The position numbers were made by a program, and so were the translations under genes. The notes under the pieces are model-generated. The model was not told the origin of the DNA, did not search any database, and worked only from the letters and a program-made list of their open reading frames with translations. A stretch of 64,000 nt of DNA from Pseudomonas umsongensis (lineage in GTDB: Bacteria; Pseudomonadota; Gammaproteobacteria; Pseudomonadales; Pseudomonadaceae). The DNA is taken from positions 434,001 through 498,000 of the forward strand of contig NZ_NIWU01000001.1 of assembly GCF_002236105.1 (NCBI RefSeq). The letters run 5' to 3'. Shown here piece after piece: positions 51,314-59,539 of this stretch (the first letter of the stretch is position 1; each line of letters starts with the position of its first letter).

Positions 51314-52879
51314 TTATCGACCCTCGACGCTACGCGGCACGCCGAGCGGGTTGCTGTCGCGCAGCGCCTCGGGCAGCAATGCATCGGGGAAGCCCTGATA
51401 GCACACCGGCCGCAGGAAGCGCTCGATGGAGGTCATGCCGACCGAGGTGAAACGGCTGTCCGACGAGGCCGGGAAGGGGCCGCCGTGCACGCTGGCGAAA
51501 GACACTTCCTGGGGATGGGCGAAGGCGTTGACGACGATCCGTCCGGTACGTCGCTCCAGTATCGGCAGCAAGCGACGCGCCAGTCCCAGGTCCTCCTCTT
51601 CAAGGTGCATGGCGGCACTGAGCTGACCGCGAAGTGCACGGGCGACCGCGAGCATTTGCGCCTCATCCTCGACCTTCACCAGCAGGGCTGCCGGACCGAA
51701 TACCTCCTGGGCCAGGGCCGTTTCGCTAAGAAAACGCTGGCCGTCAACCTCAAGCAAGGTGGCCTGGCCATCAAGCGCCGCCGTGGCGGGCGAGCCTTCG
51801 GCGACGGGCGTGGCACCGGCGCCTTTCAGCTTGTCGAGACCGTTCAAGTAAGACCCGTGGATGCCCGGCGTCAGCATCGGACGTGCGGGTGCCATCCCCA
51901 CACGATTGATCATGGCAGCGCGCAAGGGGTCGAATCCGGGCCCTGCGATGGCAATCAGGATCGCCGGTTTTAGACACGCTTGCCCGACATTGACCAGCAT
52001 GCGCTCGACAAAACCGTCGCCGATCTGTGCACCACGCTCGGCCAGTGCCTGGGGCAGGATGAACGTGGGGTTGACGCTGGCCATTTCGGTGAACACCGGG
52101 ATCGGCTCAGGGCGTTGCTGCGCCCGGCGATACAGCGCCATGCCGCCCTGTTCGGAGCCGGTGAAGGTTACCGCCTTGATCAATGGATGATCGACCAGGG
52201 CTTCGCCGATCGCGTTGCCGGCGCCGCGCACCATCGAGAACACGCCTTCAGGCAGGCCGCTGTCCTGCACCGCCTGGCGGATGGCCCGGGCCTGGATTTC
52301 CGAGGCGCCCGGGTGTGCGTTGTGGGCCTTGACGATCACCGTCGCGCCCGCCGCCAGCGCCGCTGCGGTGTCGCCTCCGGCTACTGAGTAGCTGATGGGG
52401 AAATTGCTCGCGCCGAACACTGCCACCGGGCCGAGGGCGATACTTTGCAGGCGGTGATCCATGCGCGGGCGCGGCTGGCGCTCGGGCTGGGCCGGATCAA
52501 TGGCCACCTGGAGGAAGCGGCCCCTGCGCACCACTTCGGCGAATTGGCGGAACTGGGTGGCGGCCTTGGCCGCTTCACCCAGCAGCTGGGCTTCGAGCAG
52601 GCCGGTTTCCAGCGCGGCCCGTGCCGCAAGCGGCTGGGCGACCACATCAAGATTGTCGGCGATGCGCTCCAGCAATGCCGCACGCTCGGCGAGCGAGGTA
52701 TGGCTGTAGTGGTCAAAGGCGGCGTCGGCAAGCTGTGCCGCCCTGTCCACTTCGACCGCGCCACCGAAGGCGAAATCCGGTTCGATCAATTGATGGGTGG
52801 CAGGGTTGAGCGCTTTCATTGTCCCTGCGCTGGCGGGGACTTCGTTGGCGCCGAGTAACAGGTTTCCAGTCAATTTCAT
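51314..52879 (-). CDS. Aldehyde dehydrogenase, alpha-ketoglutaric semialdehyde dehydrogenase type
   Basis: The 521-residue enzyme has the KGSADH-type ALDH pattern: FGASNFPISYSVAGGDTAAALAAG, VIVKAHNAHPG, AVTFTGSEQGGMALYRRAQ, the EMASVNPTFILP glutamate region and the catalytic cysteine in NVGQACLKP, followed by EVFGPAALLV. It oxidises 2,5-dioxopentanoate or a related semialdehyde with NAD(P). Start is ATG 52879, or GTG 52891, which overlaps the isochorismatase stop (GTGA). It is co-transcribed with that gene; a sugar-acid or hydroxyproline pathway partner is not present here. Confidence 0.87.
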   Translation of the reverse strand: MKLTGNLLLGANEVPASAGTMKALNPATHQLIEPDFAFGGAVEVDRAAQLADAAFDHYSHTSLAERAALLERIADNLDVVAQPLAARAALETGLLEAQLLGEAAKAATQFRQFAEVVRRGRFLQVAIDPAQPERQPRPRMDHRLQSIALGPVAVFGASNFPISYSVAGGDTAAALAAGATVIVKAHNAHPGASEIQARAIRQAVQDSGLPEGVFSMVRGAGNAIGEALVDHPLIKAVTFTGSEQGGMALYRRAQQRPEPIPVFTEMASVNPTFILPQALAERGAQIGDGFVERMLVNVGQACLKPAILIAIAGPGFDPLRAAMINRVGMAPARPMLTPGIHGSYLNGLDKLKGAGATPVAEGSPATAALDGQATLLEVDGQRFLSETALAQEVFGPAALLVKVEDEAQMLAVARALRGQLSAAMHLEEEDLGLARRLLPILERRTGRIVVNAFAHPQEVSFASVHGGPFPASSDSRFTSVGMTSIERFLRPVCYQGFPDALLPEALRDSNPLGVPRSVEGR

Positions 52880-52887
52880 GGGCGTGC

Positions 52888-53511
52888 TCACGGCTTGAGG
52901 GTGGCGATCAGTTGCTCGGTCGTCACAATCGAATGGGCGAAGGTCGGGCCGTTCAATTCGTGGGCGGCGTGCATCATTTCCGGTTTGAAAGCGGCGGTGG
53001 CGTCGCGCACCAGGGTGACGTGGTAGCCCAGTTCCTGGGCGTAACGGGCGGTGGCCTCGATACAGGTATTGGCCAGTAGACCGACGATGATAACGTGGGT
53101 GATGCCTTTCTGTTTCAGGCGAAAGTCCAGGTCAGTATTGGCAAAACCGCTCGACCCCCAATGCTCTTGGACGACGATGTCGCCTGGCTGGGGCGCGAAA
53201 TCAGGATGCCATTCACCACCCCATTCGCCGCGTGCGAAATGGTGCATGTGCTGGATCTTGCATTGGGTGGGACTCGGGTGATCCCAGTTCTCGTAGTCGT
53301 CTTGTTCCCAGCGCCGGTGCGGTACGATGAACACCGGCAGGTCAAGTGCGCGGACCGTACGGTCGAGGGCGCGCAGGTTGTCGAGCAGCCCGACTTGCCG
53401 GGCGATCGGCTCAAGCAGCGGGAAGATCTTGCCGCCTTCCGACAAAAAATCGTTGTAGGGATCGACCAGCAGGTAGGCGGTTCGAGCCAGGGGGTAGGAC
53501 GTGTTGGACAT
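52888..53511 (-). CDS. Isochorismatase-family hydrolase
   Basis: The 207-residue alpha/beta hydrolase has AYLLVDPYNDFLSEGG with the catalytic Asp, an HHFARGEWGGEWHPD loop, and the nucleophile cysteine in IIVGLLANTCIEATARYAQELGYHVTLVRDATAAF. Members hydrolyse isochorismate, nicotinamide, N-carbamoyl compounds or other amides; the substrate cannot be told. GGAG precedes the ATG. It heads a two-gene operon with the semialdehyde dehydrogenase and faces an HxlR regulator across 99 bp. Confidence 0.9.
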   Translation of the reverse strand: MSNTSYPLARTAYLLVDPYNDFLSEGGKIFPLLEPIARQVGLLDNLRALDRTVRALDLPVFIVPHRRWEQDDYENWDHPSPTQCKIQHMHHFARGEWGGEWHPDFAPQPGDIVVQEHWGSSGFANTDLDFRLKQKGITHVIIVGLLANTCIEATARYAQELGYHVTLVRDATAAFKPEMMHAAHELNGPTFAHSIVTTEQLIATLKP

Positions 53512-53572
53512 GATGGATGCTCCAGTGAAATGGGCTGAGCGATGCCATGGGCTTGCCTTGGCAGCGTGTAGA

Positions 53573-53585
53573 TATGATAATCATA
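53573..53585. promoter_or_regulatory. Candidate HxlR operator TATGAT-A-ATCATA
   Basis: A perfect 6-1-6 palindrome lies between the isochorismatase gene and the divergent HxlR regulator, 26 bp before the regulator's start. It is the only AT-rich symmetric site in the gap. Confidence 0.5.
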
Positions 53586-53610
53586 GTTACTTGGAATGAG
53601 GCAAGCCCGT

Positions 53611-54129
53611 ATGGCGCTAAAAAAGACTAGTCCTGAAACCTTGTGTCCGATTGCCCGGGCCGAGGACGTCGTCGGCGATCGCTGGACCGTGCTGGTGTTG
53701 CGCGAGTTGTTCATGCGCAATCATCGCTACGATGAGATCCAGGCGCAGACGGGCGGTACCCCGCAGATGGTCGCGGCTCGCCTGAAGAGCCTGGAGGCTG
53801 ACGAAATGGTCGAACGCCGCGCCTACAGCGAGCGGCCACCACGCTACGAGTACCATCTCACGGCGAAGGGGCAGGCGTTTTATTCCGTGGTCCTGGCTTT
53901 GCGTGCCTGGGGTGAGACCTGGTGCAAGACGCCGCAAGAGGGAATGGCCGTGCGCTACACCCACCAGCGTTGCGGGCAGCCTGCCGGGCTGGGGCCGCTG
54001 TGCGAACATTGCGGTGAATTGTTGCGGCGCGACGAACTGGTCAGCGAGCCGAGTGCAGCCTATGCCCTGGAGCGCCAGGAACGACGCGAGGCCTTCAAGC
54101 GCAAGCCGGTGGCCAAATCCGCAGAGTGA
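53611..54129 (+). CDS. HxlR-family transcriptional regulator
   Basis: The 172-residue protein has the HxlR winged helix: CPIARAEDVVGDRWTVLVLRELF, HRYDEIQAQTGGTPQMVAARLKSLEADEMVERR and YHLTAKGQAFYSVVLALRAWGETW. The C-terminal extension carries two cysteine pairs (HQRCGQ, LCEHCGELL) that could bind a metal or sense redox, longer than in minimal HxlR proteins. The start is ATG 53611; an ATG at 53596 is in frame. It is divergent from, and likely controls, the isochorismatase operon. Confidence 0.9.
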   Translation: MALKKTSPETLCPIARAEDVVGDRWTVLVLRELFMRNHRYDEIQAQTGGTPQMVAARLKSLEADEMVERRAYSERPPRYEYHLTAKGQAFYSVVLALRAWGETWCKTPQEGMAVRYTHQRCGQPAGLGPLCEHCGELLRRDELVSEPSAAYALERQERREAFKRKPVAKSAE

Positions 54130-54245
54130 AGGCGACGTCTTTTACTATTCGTTGCACTGATAGTGATCATCATCCATCACAAGTTCTGTTGTGGCCGGCA
54201 AACAAGGAACATGGCGTGCATTGAAAACGCTTGTGGAACCCTGTG

Positions 54246-54584
54246 ATGAAGATGTTGACTCGACTGGCGCTGATCGCCCCCTTGCTGCTGTCGGGGTGCG
54301 CCTCAGCCCCCAATGACCCGACGCTGACGCTGCAAACGAAAAAGGCGCCGGCGGATTACGCCCACTGTGTCTTGCCGAAACTGCAGAACAACGCGCTGAG
54401 CGCAACGATCTCGCAAACCCAGCGCAGCTATCGAATCGTCGTTTCGAGCAAAGTTGCCGCCGACGATGTGCTCGAGGCGTACAAGGCCTCGAACGGCGGG
54501 AAGGTGTTCCTGTACGAACGCACGTTGCTGGCCTCGACATTCGGGCCATCGCGACTCGAACGTGCGGCCCAGGAGTGCCTTTGA
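54246..54584 (+). CDS. Small lipoprotein
   Basis: The 112-residue protein has a lipoprotein signal peptide with lipobox LLSGC-AS (cleavage before Cys about 19). The mature part is a small domain with DYAHCVLPKLQNNALSATISQTQRSYRIVVSSKVAADDVLEAYKA, no family I can name. A second cysteine (AAQECL) near the end could pair with that in AHCVLP. The start at 54246 is just after the stop-free GTGGAACCC region, with a weak ribosome site. Confidence 0.75.
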   Translation: MKMLTRLALIAPLLLSGCASAPNDPTLTLQTKKAPADYAHCVLPKLQNNALSATISQTQRSYRIVVSSKVAADDVLEAYKASNGGKVFLYERTLLASTFGPSRLERAAQECL

Positions 54585-54682
54585 AAAGCCCCGTGGCGTG
54601 GGCACGGCCAGTACTGGGAAACCAATGCCTTCGATGACATCAAGGTTGAGCGACCCACATGGCCGCTCAATTGAAGTGGGTG

Positions 54683-55183
54683 TTAGAAGAGAACGAAAGC
54701 AGAGGCGGTTGTTTGATTCAAGTTGATGTTGCCGACTTCCAGTACTTCATATTCCGCGCGGATACCGATATTGCGAAATACATCGAATTCAACGCCGGCA
54801 CCGTAGGTCAGGTCGACGCCCGTATCATCGTCGGCAGCATTGCCGTCCGCATCCCAGGCATGAGCACCGACACTGCCGAAGATACGCACCCGATCTCCCA
54901 GCGGAAAGCCGACATGGGCACTGGCCTGGACGGATTTACCGTCGAAATCAAGTTCCTTGTCCTCGAACTGGCCGAGATCCACGAAGGCGCCCTCAAAGGC
55001 CAGATAGCTGTTGAGACGATAACCTGCGAAGACCTTGTAGCTGGAGTCGTCATCACTCAAATGGGTTTTATCGGTTTCAATATTGCTGATGCCAGCGCCG
55101 AGGTATAAACCTTTGTCATCAGCGAGCGCCTGAAAAGACAGCAACGAAAGCAGCGATACGAAGCCAAGATTTCGAAGTAGCAT
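54683..55183 (-). CDS. Small outer-membrane beta-barrel protein (OmpA-N/OmpW-like)
   Basis: The 166-residue protein has a signal peptide (LRNLGFVSLLSLLSFQALA) and about eight alternating amphipathic strands (GLYLGAGISNIETD, SYKVFAGYRLNSYLAFEGAFVDLG, SVQASAHVGFPLGDRVRIFGSVGAHAWD, IGIRAEYEVLEVG) ending in a terminal phenylalanine, as expected for outer-membrane insertion. A D-rich loop (DADGNAADDDTG) resembles an EF-hand-like calcium loop. AAGGA precedes the ATG. It is the last gene of a same-strand block that includes AraC and ToxR/S-like regulators, and a truncated relative at 56290-56625. Confidence 0.85.
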   Translation of the reverse strand: MLLRNLGFVSLLSLLSFQALADDKGLYLGAGISNIETDKTHLSDDDSSYKVFAGYRLNSYLAFEGAFVDLGQFEDKELDFDGKSVQASAHVGFPLGDRVRIFGSVGAHAWDADGNAADDDTGVDLTYGAGVEFDVFRNIGIRAEYEVLEVGNINLNQTTASAFVLF

Positions 55184-55227
55184 GTGAGGTGGGTCCTTAT
55201 ACGGGTTGTGGGTGGTGATGCAGGGCG

Positions 55228-55332
55228 TTAATAAGCGTCAATAATCCAGGCCAACGCGACGCCACATAAATAAGCGGCAAGGCACAGGATGATTTTCTGT
55301 TTGAGTGGCAGCGTACTTAATCGATAGCGCAT
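55228..55332 (-). CDS. 34-residue single-span membrane peptide
   Basis: A 34-codon frame begins MRYRLSTLPLKQK and continues with a hydrophobic helix of about 18 residues (IILCLAAYLCGVALAWII) ending DAY. The basic N-terminus predicts the cytosolic side. AGGGG lies seven bases before the ATG. It sits between the AraC gene and the barrel gene on the same strand. Small membrane peptides of this type often modulate sensor or transport proteins, but no function can be assigned. It is too short for most gene callers. Confidence 0.55.
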   Translation of the reverse strand: MRYRLSTLPLKQKIILCLAAYLCGVALAWIIDAY

Positions 55333-55399
55333 GCTTATCCCCTTGTGTAGACCTAAGCAATCCTGGCCATTCAGTGGGTAGGTTGAAAATCATTGATTG

Positions 55400-56290
55400 T
55401 TATTTTTCTGGCGTTGCCAGCATTGCACGGTTGCGCCTGGACGTTTCCGAGGGCGTCTCGCCATAAGCGTCCTGATACGCCTTGGAAAATCGGCTCAGAT
55501 GATGAAAATTCCAATGCATTGCTGTTTCAGTGACTGTAGGCCAGGTGTTGCGGATCAAGTCTCGGCGGACATGGGCGAGTCTCAGGTTTCTGATGTAGGC
55601 GATCGGCGAAGTGCCGAATGTTTCAACGAAACCATGATGCAAGCTGCGAGTGGTGGTTTGCAGTTGTTTTACCAGCACCTTCATGTTCAATGGCTTGTTT
55701 GTGTTTTGATGAATGTACTCAATTGCCTCTGTCGCGATCTTCCTTCTGGTCGGGGGCCTCAGTGCGGAGCGGCCAACGGGTGTCAGGGCCCGTATCAGGG
55801 CAACCAGCAATGCATCTTCATTAAATGATTGTTCATGGCGGTTGCGCTGTTTCAACGGAGATACATGGGTGGAGGTCAAGTAAGAATTGAAGACGTCAAT
55901 GGCGGATTGTACTAATTTGAAATTGGCAACCTGGAAGCGGTATGCCTGTCGATTTGCAAGGGCGTCGATCAATGAATGGTTTGCGACGCACTGTTGGTAA
56001 TGTTCTACATTTGTCGTCAGGGTAAACAGGGTTTCATTCGGCTCGCAGGTGTAGCGTACAAACTCGCCGCTATACAACACGATTATTTCGTTAGGCCGCA
56101 ATTCACGGTTGTTGACAGTAGGTCGACTAATCGTAGATTGGGATATGGCCAAGGTTACACAGTCATGAGGTACAAAGCCGATCAGCGTGACAGCTGAATC
56201 AAAGTGCAGTCGACTGCATTGGCGCCTGCAATCCTGCATGAGTTTATGCGCACTATTGCCTACTTCGTGCTTTGAGGGGTCGATGCTCAT
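55400..56290 (-). CDS. AraC-family transcriptional regulator
   Basis: The 296-residue protein has an N-terminal domain of the kind found in uncharacterised Pseudomonas AraC proteins (IGFVPHDCVTLAISQSTISRPTVNNRELRPNEIIVLY) and a C-terminal AraC DNA-binding domain (NKPLNMKVLVKQLQTTTRSLHHGFVETFGTSPIAYIRNLRLAHVRRDL, then ETAMHWNFHHLSRFSKAYQDAYGETPSETSRR). Its ATG at 56290 overlaps the stop of the upstream gene by one base (TGATG), so the two are coupled. In the context of upstream ToxR/S-like genes it could be the downstream member of a regulatory cascade. Confidence 0.88.
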   Translation of the reverse strand: MSIDPSKHEVGNSAHKLMQDCRRQCSRLHFDSAVTLIGFVPHDCVTLAISQSTISRPTVNNRELRPNEIIVLYSGEFVRYTCEPNETLFTLTTNVEHYQQCVANHSLIDALANRQAYRFQVANFKLVQSAIDVFNSYLTSTHVSPLKQRNRHEQSFNEDALLVALIRALTPVGRSALRPPTRRKIATEAIEYIHQNTNKPLNMKVLVKQLQTTTRSLHHGFVETFGTSPIAYIRNLRLAHVRRDLIRNTWPTVTETAMHWNFHHLSRFSKAYQDAYGETPSETSRRNRAMLATPEK

Positions 56291-56625
56291 CACGTCGAGG
56301 ACTCCCGCATGAGCTCCAGTGCCGCAGCAAAAACGTACGTGTCGCTCGTGGATAACTCCACCAGGCTCTGAAGTTTGCACGGCGCTATTTTCGAGCCAAA
56401 GATGGCTGACTGGTTTGACGGGCCGAGGTCTGAGGCATTAAAGGCAAAGAAATCATCCACGCGATAATCGGTACAAATTTTGTAACTTGATTGTTCTTCG
56501 ATCAGCTTGTTTTCGTTGCTTTCAATGCGCGTCAGGTTGGCCTTGTAGTGTTCCTTGTCGTCGGCCCAGGCCTTGAGCGAAAGCAATACACCAAAGGATA
56601 CGCTTGCGAGGTTTTTAAGCAGCAT
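56290..56625 (-). CDS. Truncated, diverged paralogue of the beta-barrel protein
   Basis: The 111-residue protein has a signal peptide (LKNLASVSFGVLLSLKAWA) and aligns by eye with the barrel protein at 54683: MLLKNL/MLLRNL, ADDK at the cleavage site, IESNENK/IETDKTH, SSYKICTDYRVDDFFAF/SSYKVFAGYRLNSYLAF and NASDLG/GAFVDLG. After about 70 residues the similarity fades and there is no terminal aromatic strand. It cannot form the same barrel. It is either a decaying duplicate or a periplasmic protein with a new role. It is translationally coupled to the AraC gene. Confidence 0.72.
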   Translation of the reverse strand: MLLKNLASVSFGVLLSLKAWADDKEHYKANLTRIESNENKLIEEQSSYKICTDYRVDDFFAFNASDLGPSNQSAIFGSKIAPCKLQSLVELSTSDTYVFAAALELMRESST

Positions 56626-56748
56626 TGAGGTGCTTTCCTTGTTGATGATTTTTCAGGCAGAGCAGTGTGTCTGCCGTATCACTGTCACGGCTTTGCCTTC
56701 GGATAGTCCTGTGCTGACGATGTTTGTTGAAGTCAAAAATTCATATTT

Positions 56749-57009
56749 TCAAACGGGAGTCAGCGAAAGCTCATCGCTCTCGTTGTCAGTGTTTTGCGAG
56801 GGGGGCAATGGGTCATCAACCGCGCTGTCACCTTGATTACGTTCATTTTCAGAATGGATTTTCAGGTGTTTCAACTTTATTTTTTCGTTCGGGCTCAGTT
56901 CTATTTCGTAGAACTCGATTTCCGTGCTGCCGATGGCGTATTCATTGTACGCCATTGAATGAAAAGGTAAGGCGGCTAGAAATAGAACTGCCAGGATCTT
57001 GGTCATCAT
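56749..57009 (-). CDS. Small secreted protein with acidic tail
   Basis: The 86-residue protein has a signal peptide (MTKILAVLFLAALPFHSMA) followed by a short beta-like part (YNEYAIGSTEIEFYEIELSPNEKIKLKHLKIH) and an acidic, disordered tail. I do not recognise a family. The ribosome site is weak. Base composition is noticeably more AT-rich than the surrounding genome. It lies between the ToxS-like and truncated-barrel genes on the same strand. Confidence 0.55.
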   Translation of the reverse strand: MMTKILAVLFLAALPFHSMAYNEYAIGSTEIEFYEIELSPNEKIKLKHLKIHSENERNQGDSAVDDPLPPSQNTDNESDELSLTPV

Positions 57010-57118
57010 TGATTTGACGGCTCGCGAACACGATAAAGGCGGGATCTTGGTGGGGGGAGGGTGCTTGATTCAAATCACTAATTATTATTTTTGTTATGGT
57101 GTGATTTGCTGAGGTGCC

Positions 57119-57601
57119 TCAGTGATTCATGCAGCGCAGGCGGCCGACATCATGCACATAAAAACACACGCTGTTTTTGTCGGCGGTAGGGAGTAATTCG
57201 TAGTTCAGGATAGTGCCTTCCTGAAGAATGAATTGACGCCTGAAAAACAGATCCGGAGTTTTTTCGATGGCGAATAATTCGTTGTCCTGGCTCAGTTTGA
57301 CGTTATTGATTTTTATCTGGACGTGATGATTGCTTTCCCGGATAACCTGCGCCGAAATAGTCGCGTTACGAATTTTTCCGTTCAAGCTTTCCAGGGTGGT
57401 TTGTGTCAGTCGACCATGGCCGATAGTCAGATACTCTTCAGTGTTGAGCTGATTCGAATCCTCCAGCCATTGTCGGGTTATGGTTTGATAACTGATATTT
57501 TCCATGTAGTAAGAGGGTGAGTACATCAAGGAAAAGATACAGGCGGCGTTGATGATCGCAAGCACTATCCAATGTGCGGTCGAAGGTGTCATTGACTTCA
57601 T
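57119..57601 (-). CDS. ToxS-like membrane-anchored periplasmic protein
   Basis: The 160-residue protein has one N-terminal membrane helix (about 9-29: HWIVLAIINAACIFSLMYS) and a beta-rich periplasmic domain ending NSVCFYVHDVGRLRCMN with two cysteines. Size, topology and coupling (ATGA overlap) to a ToxR-like regulator gene match ToxS/TcpH-type effectors that stabilise and control their membrane regulator; I see no clear sequence identity to ToxS itself, so the label rests on context. In-frame ATG at 57619 is an alternative start. Confidence 0.65.
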   Translation of the reverse strand: MKSMTPSTAHWIVLAIINAACIFSLMYSPSYYMENISYQTITRQWLEDSNQLNTEEYLTIGHGRLTQTTLESLNGKIRNATISAQVIRESNHHVQIKINNVKLSQDNELFAIEKTPDLFFRRQFILQEGTILNYELLPTADKNSVCFYVHDVGRLRCMNH

Positions 57602-58413
57602 AGGGTGACTTCCAAGCATTGCCGAATCATCAGTGCAAGGTCTTTTTGCTCGCTATTCAATTGCAGGTTTGCAGTGCTGAGATCTGGGCGAATGCACGAA
57701 ACGGAATAGTTGGATTTAAACAGGTTTAGCCAAACGTCGCCCTTTAAATTGAGCGAAAGTTGTTTGATCTGTGCGATCGAAAGATCCCTCAGTTCCTCTG
57801 CCTCCGCAATATTGTGGCCTACGGCATGGATGGACAACTCATTGTGTTTTACGCTGGAAACTTCAACTTTTGGTGTGTCGAAGCCGGAGTGGAAGCCGGT
57901 GTAGGCACACACTCCCAAGGTCAGGACATAGCCGATCAACTGGAATTTTGTAATGTAAGTTGATGCTCCGGTTTTCCCTGCAGGCACCGGCAGAGCATCT
58001 TTTTTCTGTGGCGCCAACGCTTCAAGGGCGGGCACGGGTTTCGCTTCATCTGAAGGTGTCGGCAACTCGGCCTGTGCAACCATTACATAGAGACGGTTGA
58101 AGCAATAACCTCTTCGCGGAACCGTCATCACTATTTCGTGATCACGACTGTCATTAAGCAGGTTTCTAAGAGAGAAAACGGCCTGGTTCAAACTGCCGGA
58201 GGCGACGACGCGGTCATTCCAGGTGTAATCGATGATTTCCTCACGGCTTTTGGTCTGGCCGGGGTCCATCAACAGCAGGTCCAGTAGACGCGATTCGGCT
58301 CTACCTATGGTAGAGCTTTGAACTTCTCCATGGGTTGTAGTGATGGTAAGCAAAGCGGTATCTGGATCGAAAAGGGCCATGGCACCGTTTTTCAATTTGA
58401 AGGCGTAGCGCAT
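57598..58413 (-). CDS. ToxR/CadC-like membrane-spanning transcriptional regulator
   Basis: The 271-residue protein has an N-terminal OmpR-type winged helix (about 20-108) with GRAESRLLDLLLMDPGQTKSREE, ASGSLNQAVFSLRNLLND and the wing TVPRRGYCFN, an alanine/proline linker, a single membrane helix (about 155-175) and a periplasmic domain of about 95 residues with two cysteines (VSCIRP, RQCLEV). This is the ToxR plan, in which periplasmic cysteines and ToxS control activity. GGAGG lies just before the ATG at 58413. The 58414-58735 gap upstream shows no other feature and should contain its promoter. Confidence 0.85.
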   Translation of the reverse strand: MRYAFKLKNGAMALFDPDTALLTITTTHGEVQSSTIGRAESRLLDLLLMDPGQTKSREEIIDYTWNDRVVASGSLNQAVFSLRNLLNDSRDHEIVMTVPRRGYCFNRLYVMVAQAELPTPSDEAKPVPALEALAPQKKDALPVPAGKTGASTYITKFQLIGYVLTLGVCAYTGFHSGFDTPKVEVSSVKHNELSIHAVGHNIAEAEELRDLSIAQIKQLSLNLKGDVWLNLFKSNYSVSCIRPDLSTANLQLNSEQKDLALMIRQCLEVTL

Positions 58414-58735
58414 GGGTATCCTCCGTTCAGGTGGTTCGGGCTGAGTATAGAGACGGTTTTGACAGGCCGGATTTGACGCAGTGCGTTCTTGTCGGGGAGT
58501 GAACGGCAATGAGCGGGCAAGCGCGGGTAATCCACGGAGGCTCAATCGGGGGCGGTGATGATGCTCGAATCGCGCGATCTGCGCTATCCGAAAAATGCAA
58601 GGCAGGGGTATTGGAAGGTCTGTTGCCGCGAGTTAAACGGTATTGCGAAACCCCATGCTCGATTGCATCGCATTGCAATCCCGTGACACTGGATGGCAGG
58701 GCACTCAATGTTGCGATGGGGTTTCGAGCGAGTTG

Positions 58736-59416
58736 TTACTGGCCGGACAGCAGTGCTTGCATGTCGTTCGTCATATCTTTGAATGCAACCTTGAAATCGT
58801 TGGCGACAATTGGCTGGCTGGCATTTTTCACGGTTTCACCGAACACCTTGCGAACCACCTTGGCGACCGGCAAACCGGTTCTGGCATCTACCAGGTCGGC
58901 TTCCAGGTACAGTTCGGCGGTCTGATCGCGATGGCCGGTGGCCGCTTGTGTCGCCCCGACAATGGCGGCGATCGGTACGGCCTCATACCAATGCATGCCT
59001 TCGTTGTTGGCGCTGACGTGGGTGATTGCCGCTTGCAGGATCAGCGTCCGTGAATCGGCCGGTGCGCGCGGCACCTTTGAGACAATGGTGTAGTAGGGGC
59101 TCAAGGCAGATTTGACACTGTTGCTGGCCGCAGTCTGTACGTCCTGCAGGGTTTTCAGGTTGACGCGCTCGGACGGTTTCGGCGCCGGGTACAGCTCTAC
59201 CTGCTCGAACATCACAGTGGAGTAGGCGTGTGGATCAAACCCTGGCGCCGTCCAGCGCAGTACCTTCTGTTCACTCGGTGTAGTCTGCTCTTGCAGCCCC
59301 TCGTAATTGGGGAGGAAGCCGGAGTATTGATTCGGCTGCGCCACTTTGGAGACACAACCGACCTGAAACACGCAGCTCAAGGCAATACCGGCAATCCATC
59401 CATTCGACATGCTCAT
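58736..59416 (-). CDS. DUF3313-type outer-membrane lipoprotein
   Basis: The 226-residue protein has a lipoprotein signal (GWIAGIALSCVFQVGC) with cleavage before the cysteine in VGCVSK. The mature part has QYSGFLPNYEGLQEQ and HAYSTVMFEQVELYPAP, then ADLVDARTGLPVAKVVRKVFGE, features of DUF3313 lipoproteins, which are predicted to sit in the outer membrane. No reaction is known. The start at 59416 is preceded by a modest GAGAAC. It is a single gene. Confidence 0.8.
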   Translation of the reverse strand: MSMSNGWIAGIALSCVFQVGCVSKVAQPNQYSGFLPNYEGLQEQTTPSEQKVLRWTAPGFDPHAYSTVMFEQVELYPAPKPSERVNLKTLQDVQTAASNSVKSALSPYYTIVSKVPRAPADSRTLILQAAITHVSANNEGMHWYEAVPIAAIVGATQAATGHRDQTAELYLEADLVDARTGLPVAKVVRKVFGETVKNASQPIVANDFKVAFKDMTNDMQALLSGQ

Positions 59417-59539
59417 GTGTTCTGTTCTCAAGTGATGAAAGTTATCGATCAGACTGCCTGCCGTGGCCGGATAATCCGAATCAATAACCGTCAACAACTC
59501 TCAAACCGGGGCGTCAATGTACATCAGGGATTGCGCCGA

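Noticed and set aside
58509..58925. 138-codon plus-strand frame upstream of the ToxR-like gene
   Set aside because: Half of it is antisense to the lipoprotein gene, there is no ribosome site and no domain.
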